Source: Psettodes erumei
Lineage: Eukaryota > Chordata > Actinopteri > Pleuronectiformes > Psettodidae
DNA length: 64,000 bases
Assembly: GCA_016785225.1 (NCBI GenBank)
Contig: JAFBJZ010000364.1
Span: 105,283-169,282 of the forward strand
Reading direction: 5' to 3'
Of the stretch, positions 1-11,199 are shown piece after piece. Position numbers and translations under genes: made by a program. Each line of letters begins with the position of its first letter. Positions within the stretch are counted from its first letter, which is position 1. The notes beneath the pieces were generated by a model. That model searched no databases and had not been told where the DNA came from. It worked only from the letters and a program-made list of their open reading frames with translations.

Positions 1-249
1 CAAATCTCTCAAATAATTAACTTACTAGAGACATAACACCACCTATGCTCCCAGCTGAAAGGTATGCCTCAGTTCTTTTTTCAACTTTGTTTATTGATGT
101 CCCGCACACAAAAAAGACAATAATTTTAAAGCACTGATAAGTGGAGGTGTTGTAAGGTGTACAGAAAAAAAATTCAACAAACACAGGGCAACTACAGGAA
201 AAAAAACATGAGCTTGGTCGTGCTGCATTCCACATAGTTATGTTAAGCA
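1..249. other. AT-rich sequence, no gene seen
   Basis: No recognisable protein, RNA or repeat structure. Open frames here are short and low in complexity. Confidence 0.4.
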
Positions 250-820
250 TATTATCCTCGTTCAAACCAAACCAAAAACAGCAGAAGAAAAATAAATTCA
301 TTAAAATAAATTATGATGGTAATGAACTCACAAATGAACAAATAAAAGGTAGGAGAACTTACCTGTTTGAGGGCAGCTGGGAAAGTAGTCCCCCCGAAAG
401 GCCCCCACAACTTTTGAAATTCCTGGAGGATCCATTGAGTGTATGTCAGATTTTTCCAGTTGTATGTTTTGTTTTTAATTTTTTTCACTAGAGAGTGTGG
501 GTCGTTGGTGTTGGCACTTTCCATCTAATTAATATGAGATGTCACTAAGGGTACAAGAGCTACCAGATCTTCTTCTGGATAGAGGTATGAGGGATTCTGA
601 GCAGAGCAGTTATGGCATTAGGCCCCATAAGTGTCCCAGTTATTTCTGACATAGTTTTAAAAATTGCAGTTGATGGGCAAGACCAGAATGTATGGATAGG
701 ATTTGCAAGAATCTGATGACCCTTCGCACAAGATGGATATATTTTATCATAAATTTTGGAGAGCCTAAATTTGGTCCAGTGAGTATGGTGTACATTATTG
801 CATTGAATCAACCCATACCT
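250..820 (-). pseudogene. L1-like LINE ORF2, C-terminal fragment
   Basis: The minus-strand translation of about 811-560 has the layout of the extreme C-terminus of an L1/Tx1-type reverse transcriptase. A tryptophan/cysteine segment reads 'IHTFWSCPSTAIFK', and a 'QWILQEFQKLWGPF' segment follows at about 440-400. The same 'H-x-FW-x-C' signature occurs in the L1 copies ending near 6.19 kb and 22.1 kb in this window. The two pieces lie in different frames and no upstream RT domain remains, so this is a 5'-truncated dead copy. Confidence 0.6.
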
Positions 821-952
821 GATACAGATCGATTAGGTTTGTATTAGTTTAAGAATATTGTCCCAGAGTTTAATTGAAATGCCCTCCCCTAGATCCTTCC
901 CCACCAGTGCCTGAACTGCATTCAGAGAGGTTCAGGATAAGGTTAGAATTTG

Positions 953-977
953 ACACACACACACACACACACACACA
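953..977. repeat. (AC)n microsatellite
   Basis: Uninterrupted AC dinucleotide run of about 25 bases. Confidence 0.95.
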
Positions 978-984
978 TTGTAGG

Positions 985-1175
985 AGTTCGGGAAATAATG
1001 AGGCAGCAAGACTTGCTGGTTGATCAAGACTGACCACCTCTGTAGCCATCTTTATAACTATGCCCACAACCTTTAACCCCAAGAAGCAAGAAGCATGTCA
1101 TAGAAACTCTGACTATGATGTAGCCTTGAAAGTGTAACAAGGTGAATAATCCAGTGTTACAGAAGTAGCTGCCAA
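985..1175. repeat. Dispersed repeat, copy A (empty site for the Tc1 at 31.5 kb)
   Basis: This stretch aligns by eye with 31418-31541 plus 32370-32420. Shared blocks include 'gtagccatcttta', 'ctttaaccccaagaag', 'catagaaac', 'tgtagcc', 'aacaaggt' and 'ccagtgtt'. Copy B is split by a Tc1 element exactly at a TA that is present once here ('ctgacTAtgatgtag'). Family unknown; a piece of an LTR is possible. Confidence 0.7.
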
Positions 1176-1329
1176 AATATAAATAAGTATGTGAGATCAT
1201 ACGTGTAATGACTGGAATTTGAGTAAGAAAATTATCTTAGGTATGTCAGCCGGCTGGTTAAGAAAGTGGGCATATGTGTTGCAGACAAAACTGTGAACTT
1301 TAAAAAAATATCTGGTTGTCATCCTCATT

Positions 1330-1490
1330 TTACTGTCCACAGGCTGCTGAAGGTACATTGTTGTGATTGGGGTTTGCAGGACCTTATAGATTGGGAGGGC
1401 TATGGTTCTGAGGAGCGCTGCTGGGATCCATGTAGGGAGATTCTGGATTTCCTACCTGGTGTGGGACTTCCTGACACCCTGACTTGTTAG
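1330..1490 (+). pseudogene. Ty3/gypsy integrase C-terminal chromodomain fragment
   Basis: The translation contains 'VHRLLKVHCCDWGLQDLIDWEGYGSEERCW', the pattern of the chromodomain at the end of many fish Ty3/gypsy integrases ('LVDWEGYGPEERSW' type). Only about 50 residues are recognisable and nothing of integrase remains upstream. It is followed by a G-rich polypurine-like run (1511-1520) and a candidate 3' LTR, the order expected at the end of a gypsy element. Confidence 0.7.
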
Positions 1491-1522
1491 GCTGTGCATT
1501 GGCTGGTGCTGGTGGGGGGGTC

Positions 1523-1770
1523 TGTCAGGCTTGTGCCGAGCTGGCAGTCCCCCCCCCCTTCCTTCCCCTTGTTTTTGTGCTTGATTGCAGGAGTGGAGTG
1601 GAGTGGAGTGAAGTGTGCAGGAGCCCGCCAGCCATTGTCTTCATCAAGCCCCCCCGGTTCTCATCTGGAATCTTTCCTCCTGTCCTTTTTCTTTTTTGAA
1701 TAAGCCCATAAATAAATCCAACCAGCCTCCAGTCTATGTTCTGATTATGGGTTCTGTACCAGCCTTAACA
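1523..1770 (+). repeat. Candidate gypsy 3' LTR
   Basis: The segment starts TGTCAGGC directly after a G-rich tract, contains overlapping AATAAA-type signals near 1708-1718 and ends in AACA. That order fits polypurine tract plus LTR, downstream of a chromodomain. There is no second LTR in the window to compare, and no duplication of the target can be tested because the 5' end is lost. Confidence 0.4.
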
Positions 1771-2479
1771 AAGTGTTGTGTGTTGCAGACATTGAGGCTG
1801 CAGCACTATTAGCAAAATCAGTTGAGAGTTGAGAGTAAAGTTGAGATAAAGTTGAGATACCATTGGATTAAATAACGATGGAAGTTCTTTACCAGCACAC
1901 AATGTTATTAAATAAACAAAAGCAACAATGGAGATAAATACAGACAAAGTCAAAGTATAGAGCAAAAGTGAGAGACAGAGGATGTGGAGGGGACAGTTGG
2001 GCCAGCAGTGTAACAATACCCCACAGGCCAGATAGTACACTGCTTCATTCTCAACAAACACAACCTGCCTGAATCATGGATTAGATACAGACACCACAAA
2101 GTTGTGTGCATGTCTGTGTCCATTTACTTAATGGAACCTTGATTGCTTTGTGTTGACTTATTCACAGTGATTTCAGATGTGTTGATGCAATGTTTTTTCT
2201 TCGTCACTGAAAGATGCTATGTGCCATTTTTCCAAGTACCAGCAATGGTTATCAGCAGATTTCAGATTTCAGCAAATTTAATATTAAGCTTAGTATTGAC
2301 ATCCAGTTTCTTTGGGTAGTAGTAGTAGTAGAATTTACAGTGGAAGGATCGTAATAGTACTAGAGGTGCTGGCAGCAACAACAGAAAAATAGTACAAAAA
2401 CATCTGAATCTGGCAATTATAAAATCTGAAGTTATGAGATTTCTATTTTCATGGCATTTTGTAGTTTGTAGTTGTCTTA
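1771..2479. other. No gene seen
   Basis: AT-rich sequence with a short (TAG)n run near 2318-2331. I recognise nothing else in it. Confidence 0.4.
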
Positions 2480-3640
2480 ATTTGTATCGTATTGTGTTAA
2501 TCTGAGAGATGTTTATTATTTGATCTGATTTTTATTATTTTTGTGACTGGATCTTTTATCTTGTGAATTGTGTTCTGTGCTATTTTCTTTTTAAGTTTCC
2601 AGGCCAAAACTTTCATTGCTTTAGATCCTCCTTCATAATACCTTTGTTTAAGAACCAGATTTTTCCTAATTTTGTGTGTAGCCAAATCATTATTTTTGTT
2701 TCTTTTTTTCATGATTTCCATCAGTATATCCTGTGTTGTTTTCATTTTATGCTTTTTCTCTAATTCTTTTAGTTTATTTCACATCTTTTTATTATAAGAG
2801 GTTATTGCTATAATTTTCCCTCTCAGGACAGCTTTTAAGGCATACCACAGAATGGGAGGGAACACATCACCAATGCATTACTTTCCAAGTAAAAGCGAAT
2901 CTCTCTCTTAAAGTCTCTCTTTAAAGTAAGGATCATTGACTATGCTTGAATTTAGTTTCCAATTATTCAATTTTGGTTGTAGGTTTAGATCAACAGACAG
3001 GTGTATGGGTGTATAATCGCTTAAGTCTATTGCTTTAATTTAAGAAGTGTTAATTTTATCTTTGTCTTTTCCAAATGTTATAAAATAATCTATTCTTGTG
3101 TATAGTGAGTGGGGTGAGGAATAATGAGTATAATCCCTTTGGTTGGGATGTAAGTTTCTCCATATGTCAGTTAGACCAACCTCCTCAAATAATGTATTAA
3201 TTTTCTTAATTAATGATTTTGTATCCTGGGCTTTTCTATTAGAAGTGCCTAGTTTTGGCTGTAAATTTATATTTAAATCTCCCCCAAGGATTAGAAGGCC
3301 TACTGTCTCTCATGTCATCATATCTATGATTTTCCTGAGAAAACCAATGTCGCTTCTAGGCGGCGCATACACATTTAGCAACATAATTAGATTCCTCTCA
3401 AGGTTTCCCCTTACTAAAATAAATCATCCCTCCTTATCACTTGGCTCAAATATTTTTTCAAAGTGTAGTTTGCCTGATAGAAGGATAGCCACTCCTCTCC
3501 TTCGTCCAGATTTATAAGAGGAGGAAAAAATAGTTGTAGTTCTCTTTAATTTCTCATGTTCCTTACAGTTTAGGTGGGTACAATATTTGTGCTTGTTCTT
3601 TCCTTATTTTAGTTAGAATTTTATTGCATTTAGTTGGATT
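2480..3640 (-). pseudogene. L1-like ORF2 5' half (endonuclease to RT start), inverted segment
   Basis: Read on the minus strand, about 3640-3480 gives an apurinic endonuclease start ('KILTKIRKEQAQ', 'YKSGRRRGVAILL'). Then 'LNVYAPP' follows near 3370, and 2745-2497 gives the stretch before the RT domain ('LKQRYYEGGSKAMKVLAWKLKKKIA', 'KIKDPVTK'). These are in order for an L1 ORF2 running right to left. Stops and frameshifts are frequent. The segment ends at 'DPVTK', the same point where the plus-strand part of an L1 begins at 3840, which suggests one insertion with an inverted 5' part. Confidence 0.7.
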
Positions 3641-3839
3641 CAACAGCATTCACATGGACGTTTCCGAATTGGCAAAACCTGGTACAATCAATCCACTCCC
3701 TGAACATACATAAACAAACATTACATAAACATTGAAGCTGTTTAGAATGACAGCTGCAAAAAGAAACCTCAAAAAACAGAAAACAAATATGTTGACTTCC
3801 AACTGTGAGGTCTCTAGTATGACCCTAAATAAGACCCCG

Positions 3840-6195
3840 CTGAAAAAAGATCCAGTTACAAAAATAATTTTAAAAAATAAACTAAACCGAAGTCCAGGGA
3901 GCCTTTGAAACATTCTATAAGACTCTTACTCTAATAAAGCAGGGAGCAGCATAGCTGAAATAGACAGTTTTTTAGACTCCAGTGTTACCAGTGTTAAATG
4001 AAGAACAGAATAAAATTATGTTTCAAGATATAGCAGAAAAAGTACTAAAAACTAAAAATAACAATAAGTAAACTCAAATTAAATAAATCACCAGGATCAG
4101 ATGGCTATACAGCAGAATGGTATAAGGAGTTAAAAGAGGAGTTAATAACAGTGATGATTCCCACACTGAATTGAGTTCAGAGCAACCATCTCTGCCATTC
4201 CAAAACAACATAGGGATAACTTAGAATGTGGGTCATATAAACCAATACCATTTCTTAATATAGATTACAGGCTGTTTACTTTTATCATGGTAAGACGATT
4301 AGGAAAGTTCTTCCCTAGTCTAATACATAATGATCAGACAGGCTTGTTAATAATAAAGTTAATATACAACGGACTCTACAAATTACTAACCACATTCAAA
4401 AGAATAAAATAGCAGCCATGATAATCAGTATTTATCCATAAATAAGTATTCGATTCAGTTAACTGGATCTTTCTTTATGAAGTCCTGTATAGATTTGGCC
4501 TACATGAAACACTAAATAAAACAACACAGACATAAGATAAATCTAGTGCTAGAATTAAAATTAATGGCTGTTTATCAAACAATATAATTTTCGAAAGAGG
4601 AACAAGGCAGGGTTGTGCATGTTCACCATTGTTATTTGTATTATATTTGGAACCACTTGCTCAATATATAAGACAAAACAAAGAAATAAAAGACATTATT
4701 CATGGGAAGGAGCATAAATTAACCTGCTATGCAGATGACATTTTAATCTTTCTGGGTCAACCAACAAACTCTCTACCTAAACTGATGCAATCATTTAAAG
4801 AATTGGGTCAATTATCAGGATACAAAATTAATATAAGTAAAACACAACTGCTTAAATACAATTACAAGTAAGTACCACCGAGCATGGCAAACAGGGTATT
4901 TTAAATATTGGGGAGTTATAATACCAAAAGGATCTCGCTGAACTATTAGAATGCAATTACTCCCCAGACAAAGGAAAATCAAGGAAGATATAGCAAAATG
5001 GAACTTAAAAAAGGGGGATGGAGCCTTCCCTCTCTCAGGGATCACTACTGGGCAGCACAATTTAAGACAATGATATGCTGGTGCAATCCCTCATATGATG
5101 CTCAGTGGAAAAGTATTGAAGAGGGCCTGACCTCCATTCCCATACAAGCAATCATAGCAGACAGTAGCCTGTAAGGCCTGATAAAAAACTGTCGGAATCC
5201 CATGGATCAAGTTGACTTTTAAAATTTAGTAGTATAATAAAAATTAGAAGAATATCAATAGTATAAATTAGAAGAAGACATAGCAATCCTTAAGTGGTGT
5301 GCATATGATACACATTTTGTTCCAAATAAATTAGACACGAGATTCATAGATTGGACATACAAAGGACTAACAGCTTTATGCAAGATAATGAAGGTAGGTA
5401 CACTACTTAGTTTTGAAAAGATTAAAAAGAAATACTCACTAGAAGCACAAGATTTTTATCAATGCTTGCAGATGAGAAATTTTGTCAGTAATAAGATCAA
5501 ATGTAAGACTGAATCAAGCAAACAGCTGGTAGACCTGTTTAAAAAGGTAGATAACTCAAACAAAGACAGAGGTATTATCTCAGGCCTGTATAAAGGGCTT
5601 ATAGACATGAAAACACACTCAACCCTATACATTAAAACAAAATAGGAAATGGAGGGATGAATAGATATGCCAGAGGAAGAATGGATAACAATATGGGCAT
5701 ATCAATGGAAATGTAGCAGCTCAGAGAGCTGGAGAGAATTCGGTTGGAAAAGCCTGATAAGATGTTTTATTACACCTTACCAAACATCTCAATATGAAGG
5801 TGACAAATCAATCATCAAAGCAAATCATTATCATATTTTTTGGGACTGTCATGTTATTAAAACTTATTGGAAGGGAATGCATACTACAATACAAGGGATT
5901 TTTGGAAGGCAATTGCCTCTTGCATGCAAATTTTTTTGCAGAAAAAATAATTTTGGTCTCGTCCCCGAAGGATGGACAAAGAAAGATAAATATGTGTGTC
6001 GTATTTTGTTGATGGCAGGCAAAAAGGCCCTCACAAAATGTGTGGATGGACATCACAATGGAGATTTACAGGATGGAGAAAATGACAGCAGATGTGAATT
6101 ACAAGAGGGACCTGTTTGTTTCACGTTGGAAGAAATGGGTGGACTATATAATACCACACAGGCCAGACTTTGATCCTGCTAAACTTAGATAATAG
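3840..6195 (+). pseudogene. L1-like ORF2 3' part (reverse transcriptase to C-terminus)
   Basis: The plus strand begins at about 3846 with 'KDPVTKII', continues with an 'FYKTL' segment, then 'KSPGSDGYTAEWYKEL' at about 4090. The RT core follows: 'RGTRQGCACSPLLFVLYLEPLAQYIRQ' near 4600-4675 and the catalytic box 'CYADDILIFLGQP' at about 4725. The C-terminal part (5667-6190) has 'HYHIFWDC' and ends near 'FDPAKLR'. Many stops and frameshifts make it non-coding. The catalytic ADD is retained. It is the same subfamily as the minus-strand L1 at 22-29 kb, by shared motifs. Confidence 0.8.
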
Positions 6196-6415
6196 GTAAA
6201 GTGTATTATTAGCAATTATATCTTACTCCCTACGTGTTCATGTTCTTGTTATATTTTATTTGATTTTATTTCTTTATCATTTGCTTTTTATGTTCTTTTT
6301 GTCCTTAAAAAAGGGATAATCAGGCTGATGTAACTAATGTAACTAATAATTGAAGTTAATGCACATGGAACATTGATTGCTAAATAAAAAGTAAATAGAG
6401 AGAGAGAGAGATTCA
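6195..6415 (+). repeat. L1 3' UTR and (AG)n tail
   Basis: AT-rich sequence after the ORF2 end leads to 'gctaaataaaaagtaaat' and a short AG repeat (6396-6411), the likely 3' terminus of the L1. Confidence 0.55.
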
Positions 6416-6419
6416 TCCA

Positions 6420-6960
6420 AACTGTGAATTTCAGTCTCTCACAGTATATTGCAACTATGAAATTTGCATCTTGTATTGAAGGAATCTGTATTTCATACTT
6501 TCAAGATTCGTGCCCTGTACATCTCCGAGTGTATATTGTAATTATAAGAATCATACATTAAAAATCTAATTTTTTTTCTATTTCTCCATAGATGGTAATA
6601 ATGACATTTTTATTTTTGAAATTTGTGTCTAACAATTATGATATCTGCATCTATGAGGTCAGTATCTTGTAGTAATGATGTTTATGAAATGTAACTTAAT
6701 AATGAGATTTCCATCTTGTAATCAGATGTAATCAATGTCAGATTAGTTTTTAATCATCAGATCTTGTTTCATAATTATGAGTATCTAATATCTTATACAT
6801 GACATTTGTATATTGTAATGAGAAATGAAATGAAATATATATATATAAATAGTTGTCTATTATTAAATGAAGTATGTATCTTGCAATCATGTGATATGGA
6901 TTTTAAAATAATAAAGAATTTCAAGTTTAAGATCTCATAAGTGTGAAATATTATTTTACA
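6420..6960. repeat. Degenerate AT-rich tandem repeat
   Basis: A loose motif resembling 'attatgagatttgcatcttgta' recurs at irregular spacing of roughly 45-60 bases (for example near 6465, 6640, 6700, 6770). It looks like an old minisatellite; unit boundaries are unclear. Confidence 0.35.
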
Positions 6961-7397
6961 TTAAAAATTATGTTATACCTACAAATGATGCAATTTAAGA
7001 AAGTTAAAATTAATTAGAAAACAAGGTCAGAAAATTGGTTCGACAGAGACATTCATCATTTTGACTAAAATGAGGCTGGTAAAAGGGTCACAAAATTAAA
7101 GTCTTTGGGTTAAATTCACACCATTATATATACACCTGTCAATAATGCCTTGAGGAAATATGTCCATCACACCACTCTTACACAGCCTAAACAGGTGTCT
7201 AGCTGTGACTTTTTTCTCTGCCCCTGAGGATTTCTGCCAATCATACAAGCACCAGACCAAAAGACAATAGAAAATGTGTCATTTTATTTTTATTTATTTT
7301 CATTGTTACCAAAAAATAACTGTCCACTGCCCCTAAGAATTTGTCAGAAAGATCAAGGAATGTCAAAACTGGCACTGTCTCACAGTGAGACAACAAT

Positions 7398-7400
<3 letters not shown>

Positions 7401-7431
<31 letters not shown>
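7401..7431. repeat. (AC)n microsatellite
   Basis: About 31 bases of pure AC repeat. Confidence 0.95.
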
Positions 7432-7434
<3 letters not shown>

Positions 7435-7677
7435 TACCACTCACTCATGGATACCTCTGGTCCTTGGCCAGGGATGGTCTGACAGCTCTCTTGGAATTGA
7501 CTTTAGGAATCCTGGTGTGTATGTGGACCATTAGGGACCCAAGGGAGGAATGTCAGTCATTGACATGGGACCAGTCCATTCCCCAAAGGGGACAGCAGGG
7601 ATGGGGTAATAATGGTAGTGATAGGTGAGCTCCACTCTGTCTTTTTTGACTCTGTGGGTGTGTACATGTGTGCGTGC

Positions 7678-7680
<3 letters not shown>

Positions 7681-7718
<38 letters not shown>
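7681..7718. repeat. (TG)n microsatellite
   Basis: About 38 bases of TG repeat, running into a CATG-rich variant. Confidence 0.95.
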
Positions 7719-7719
<1 letters not shown>

Positions 7720-8319
7720 ATGCATGTGTGTCTGCAATATGCCTGCTTGCCTAAGGGCTTTGGCCTGCCCTTGAGGGAATAGTCGAAGTGAAGTATAGTG
7801 TTGAAGATAATGATAATAATAAATAATAATATTGATGTAAGTGATACTGATGATGGGGAAGAATGAAAGAGCAGCAGGAAAGAAGAAAGAAAAGAAGAAA
7901 ACATCATTCAAAATCCCACATGACATCAGTAACAACATTAATAACTGAAAAATACAGCCTTGGTATGCATGTCATACTTGGGGTACTTATCTTATCTAAG
8001 GAGTTCAACCATACCAGTCTGTGGATGTAGTTTGCTCAGCTGTCATGGAGAATTTCCATGTTGTTTTTCTACCATTCTTATATTGAGAAGTTGGCTGTTG
8101 AACTGTGCACTAATAACATGTCAGACAGTCTCCTATTTAGTACAGAAGACACAGTGTCCATGATTCCCAAGATGGATTTCACATTTTGATTGTTCAGAGC
8201 ACAGGACAGTTTTCAGTCCTTGTTAAATAAGCTCAGGTCCAGAGAAGGCAGCAGTCGTTCTGGATTTGGTTTATATATGATTTCTTGTTTGCATGGTAGA
8301 GCTTGAACTCACATCTGTG

Positions 8320-8660
8320 ACAGCAGAGACAATCTGTGTTCATGGACAATTATTCCTGAGCCACCACCATGTCTGATTTGAATGCATGACCTTAAGATCG
8401 GGTCCATTAATGATATTATGAACTGTAGATGATGAAAGCCCCACAAATTTACAGTGAGAGATATTGTTAAATTGTTGCAGTAGTTGCCTGTGCAGTCTGT
8501 CACTAAGTGGTGCACCCCTTCCCATTTTACTTCTGATCTGCTGCCAGTTAACTTAATCAGTTGTGAAATGTTCCACCAGGTGTTTCTTTTAGCCTCACAT
8601 GACTTTTCAAATCTTTTGTAGTCCCTGTCCCAACTTTTGTGAAGTGTTGATAAAATTACA
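8320..8660 (+). repeat. Fragment of an abundant fish non-autonomous repeat
   Basis: The order of short blocks matches a repeat I recognise as common in fish genomes: 'gaactgtagatgatgaaa', 'cagtgagagatattgttaaattgttgcag', 'cactaagtggtgcacc', 'gtgaaatgttccaccaggtgtttctttta', 'gtccctgtcccaacttttgtgaa'. It is non-coding and of the MITE type. Superfamily (Kolobok- or Harbinger-like) is uncertain. Confidence 0.5.
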
Positions 8661-9169
8661 ATAGATTTCTTCATTGGGGTTTTGTACATTTGCTGTTTTC
8701 TACTCTGTTTTTCTTTCCTTTATGTTTGCAATTTGAGCATTCCTCTTTTTGATTGATTATCTAGTCTAACAAAGAAATGTATTGTTAGCAAATACAAAAA
8801 TATTCATCCTGCATAAAACCAAAGAACAGACACTACAATCTGATGTGTGCATTTGAGTGTATATATGTATGTGTGTGTATGTGTGCCTGTGTGTGGCCTA
8901 CTTCTCATTCAAAGTGACATTTTAAGCCGTTTAGCTGTCACTCAGCAGCGCAACGGGACAGTGTTGATGACCACCACCACCCCCACCCATGGGGGTTTTG
9001 GTATGACCCACTGGAGCTTTGCCTGTTAATAAGGGACCTGCCATGTCCAGTGGGTGGGGGGGTTGACAGGATAAGTGGCTATCCTTGCGGGAGGGACATA
9101 GCTGAATAAGTCCAGATTCACTGATGTGATGTCTAATAAGATTTAAAGGAGTGAAAAAAGGAGCAGTCT
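8661..9169. other. No gene seen
   Basis: Contains an imperfect TG-rich run near 8855-8895 and C/A-rich sequence near 8970-8995. I recognise no feature. Confidence 0.4.
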
Positions 9170-10880
9170 GGGAGAAGTCCGTGCCAAACTTAAAGCACGG
9201 ACTGGCGCCTACAACTCGGGTGATTTGGAAGAGTACAGGAAGTTCAGGTACGCACTCCGGAGAGCTATTAGCAGTGCAAAGAGACAGTACAGGGACAGAG
9301 TGGAGTCCAACTTTCAGGGCTCCAACTCTAGAAGCATGTGGTCTGGTCTAAGGACACTCACAGACTGCAAAAAGACATTGAGCGGTGCTGAGGAGGTGTG
9401 TGCATCTCTCCCAGATGATCTGAACGCTTTCTTTGCACGGTTTGAGAGTTGCTCCCCGGCTGGGGAGGTACAGAAGGCCCAGGACCCCTGCCCACTGATT
9501 TTAACTCGGGCAGATGTGTGCAGATCTCTAAAAAGGATCAACACACACAAGGCTCCTGGACCTGACGGCATCCCTGGCCGAGCTCTCAGGGTGTGTGCAG
9601 ATCAGCTGGCAGATGTGTTCACAGACATTTTCAACATGTCACTGCTCCAGTCTGTGGTCCCCACATGCTTCAAGAGGTCCACCATTGTCCCTGTCCCCAA
9701 AAAGTCCAACATCTCCTGCCTTAATGACTACCGCCCAGTAGCACTCACCCCCATCATCATGAAGTGCTTTGAGCGGCTAGTCAAATCATCCATCACATCC
9801 TCCCTTCCTGACTCACTGGACCCTCTGCAGTTTGCCTACAGGGCAAACAGGTCCACAGACGACGCCATCGCCCTCACCCTCCACACTGCCCTCTCCCACC
9901 TGGACCAGAGGAGCACATATGTGAGAATGCTGTTCATTGACTACAGCTCAGCATTTAACACCATTGTGCCCTCCAAGCTCGTCATGAAGCTCAGGGACCT
10001 CGGGCTCAACACCGCCCTGTGCGACTGGATCCTGAACTTTCTGACGGGCAGACCCCAGGTAGTGCGAATGGGCACCACCACATCCTCCACCCTGACTCTC
10101 ACACACGGCACCCCCAGGGTTGCGTGCTGAGCCCCTGCTGTATTCCTTGTTCACGCACGACTGCGTGGCCACACACAGCTCCAACACCATCGTAAAGTTT
10201 GCAGGCGACACGACCGTCATCGGCCTGATCACCGACGGCGATTTAGAGGCGGGTACAGAGAGGAGGTTAGAGCCCTGACATCTTGGTGCCAGGACAACAA
10301 CCTCCACCTCAACGTCGACAAAACCAAGGAGCTGATTGTGGACTACAGGAAGCAGCAGGGTGAAGGACACGCACCCATCAGCATCAACGGGACGACGGTG
10401 GAGAGAGTCAGCAGCTTCAGGTTCCTCGGGGTCCACATCAGTGAGGATCTGACCTGGACCCTACACACCAATATCATCACAAGAACGGCACGACAGCGGC
10501 TCTTCTTCCTCCGCAGGCTGCGGAGGCTCAACATGGACAACAGGATACTCTGCAGCTTCTACAGATGCACCATCGAGAGTATCCTGACTGGCTGCATCAC
10601 CACCTGGTACGGCAGTTGCTCCGCCCTCAACCGTAAGACCTTACAGAGGGTGGTGAAAACTGTGCAGCACATCACCAGGACGAAGCTGCCATCCATGGAG
10701 GACCTCTACAGCCAGCGATGTAGGAAGAAGGCCAACCGGATCATTAAAGACCCCCACCACCCCAGCAACAAACTGTTCCAGCTGCTGCCATCTGGCAGAC
10801 GGTACCGCAGCATCCAGTCTCGGACCACCAGACTCAGGGACAGTTTCATTCCACAGGCCATAAGACTATTAAACTCCTGA
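9170..10880 (+). pseudogene. L2-like LINE reverse transcriptase, frameshifted
   Basis: The translation from about 9170 gives linker sequence, then RT motifs in order: 'KAPGPDGIPGRAL' (~9550), 'NDYRPVALTPIIMKCFERL' (~9720), 'LDPLQFAYR' (~9820), 'FIDYSSAFNTI' (~9935). The 'GTPQGC-VLSPLLYS' region at 10105-10140 is broken by at least two small indels in C-runs. The second half resumes with 'FAGDTTVIGLI' (~10200), 'RFLGVHIS' (~10420) and ends 'SFIPQAIRLLNS' at 10880. The catalytic box should read FADD; here the first Asp codon is GGC (Gly), so the active site is lost. Otherwise it is well conserved, suggesting a fairly young dead copy. Confidence 0.85.
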
Positions 10881-11130
10881 GCTGCCACTTTCGTCACTTT
10901 TTGTTATTTATTACATTTTATATACACTTAAACTCCATCTGCACCATAAAAGTCAATCCACCACTTATACCACTATTTATTTTTTAAATGTTATTTGTTT
11001 ATTTGCACTACTGCATTCATTTGCACTACAATGTTTATTTTCTATTTCTCTCTTTCTTCCTTCTAACCTCACTCTCTATATCGCAATGTCGAAGGAGCCT
11101 GAGACCCCAAGAATTTCATTGCATGACTAC
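9170..11130 (+). mobile_element. 5'-truncated L2-like (jockey/CR1 group) LINE with 3' UTR
   Basis: The RT-coding part is followed by an untranslated region ending in 'cccaagaatttcattgca', a 3' signature common in fish L2-type elements. The 5' end begins abruptly inside ORF2 with no endonuclease, as target-primed reverse transcription commonly leaves it. It abuts the next LINE at about 11175. Confidence 0.8.
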
Positions 11131-11199
11131 TCCTGTAAAGAGTATCTAGGAGAAAGAGGCAACCCATAACATTACATAACAACACTATTCTGATTTTGA

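Larger units (their letters stand above)
6961..8319. other. No gene; microsatellites only
   Basis: Contains (CA)n at 7401-7431 and (GT)n at 7681-7718. The open frames over these runs are artefacts of the repeats. Nothing else is recognised. Confidence 0.5.

Noticed and set aside
7241..7938. Open frames of 67-135 residues over the CA/GT repeats
   Set aside because: They consist of HTHTHT, CVCVCV or similar repeats translated from microsatellites; not proteins.
9948..10436. 162-residue minus-strand frame opposite the L2-like RT
   Set aside because: Antisense shadow; composition reflects the GC-rich RT gene on the plus strand.
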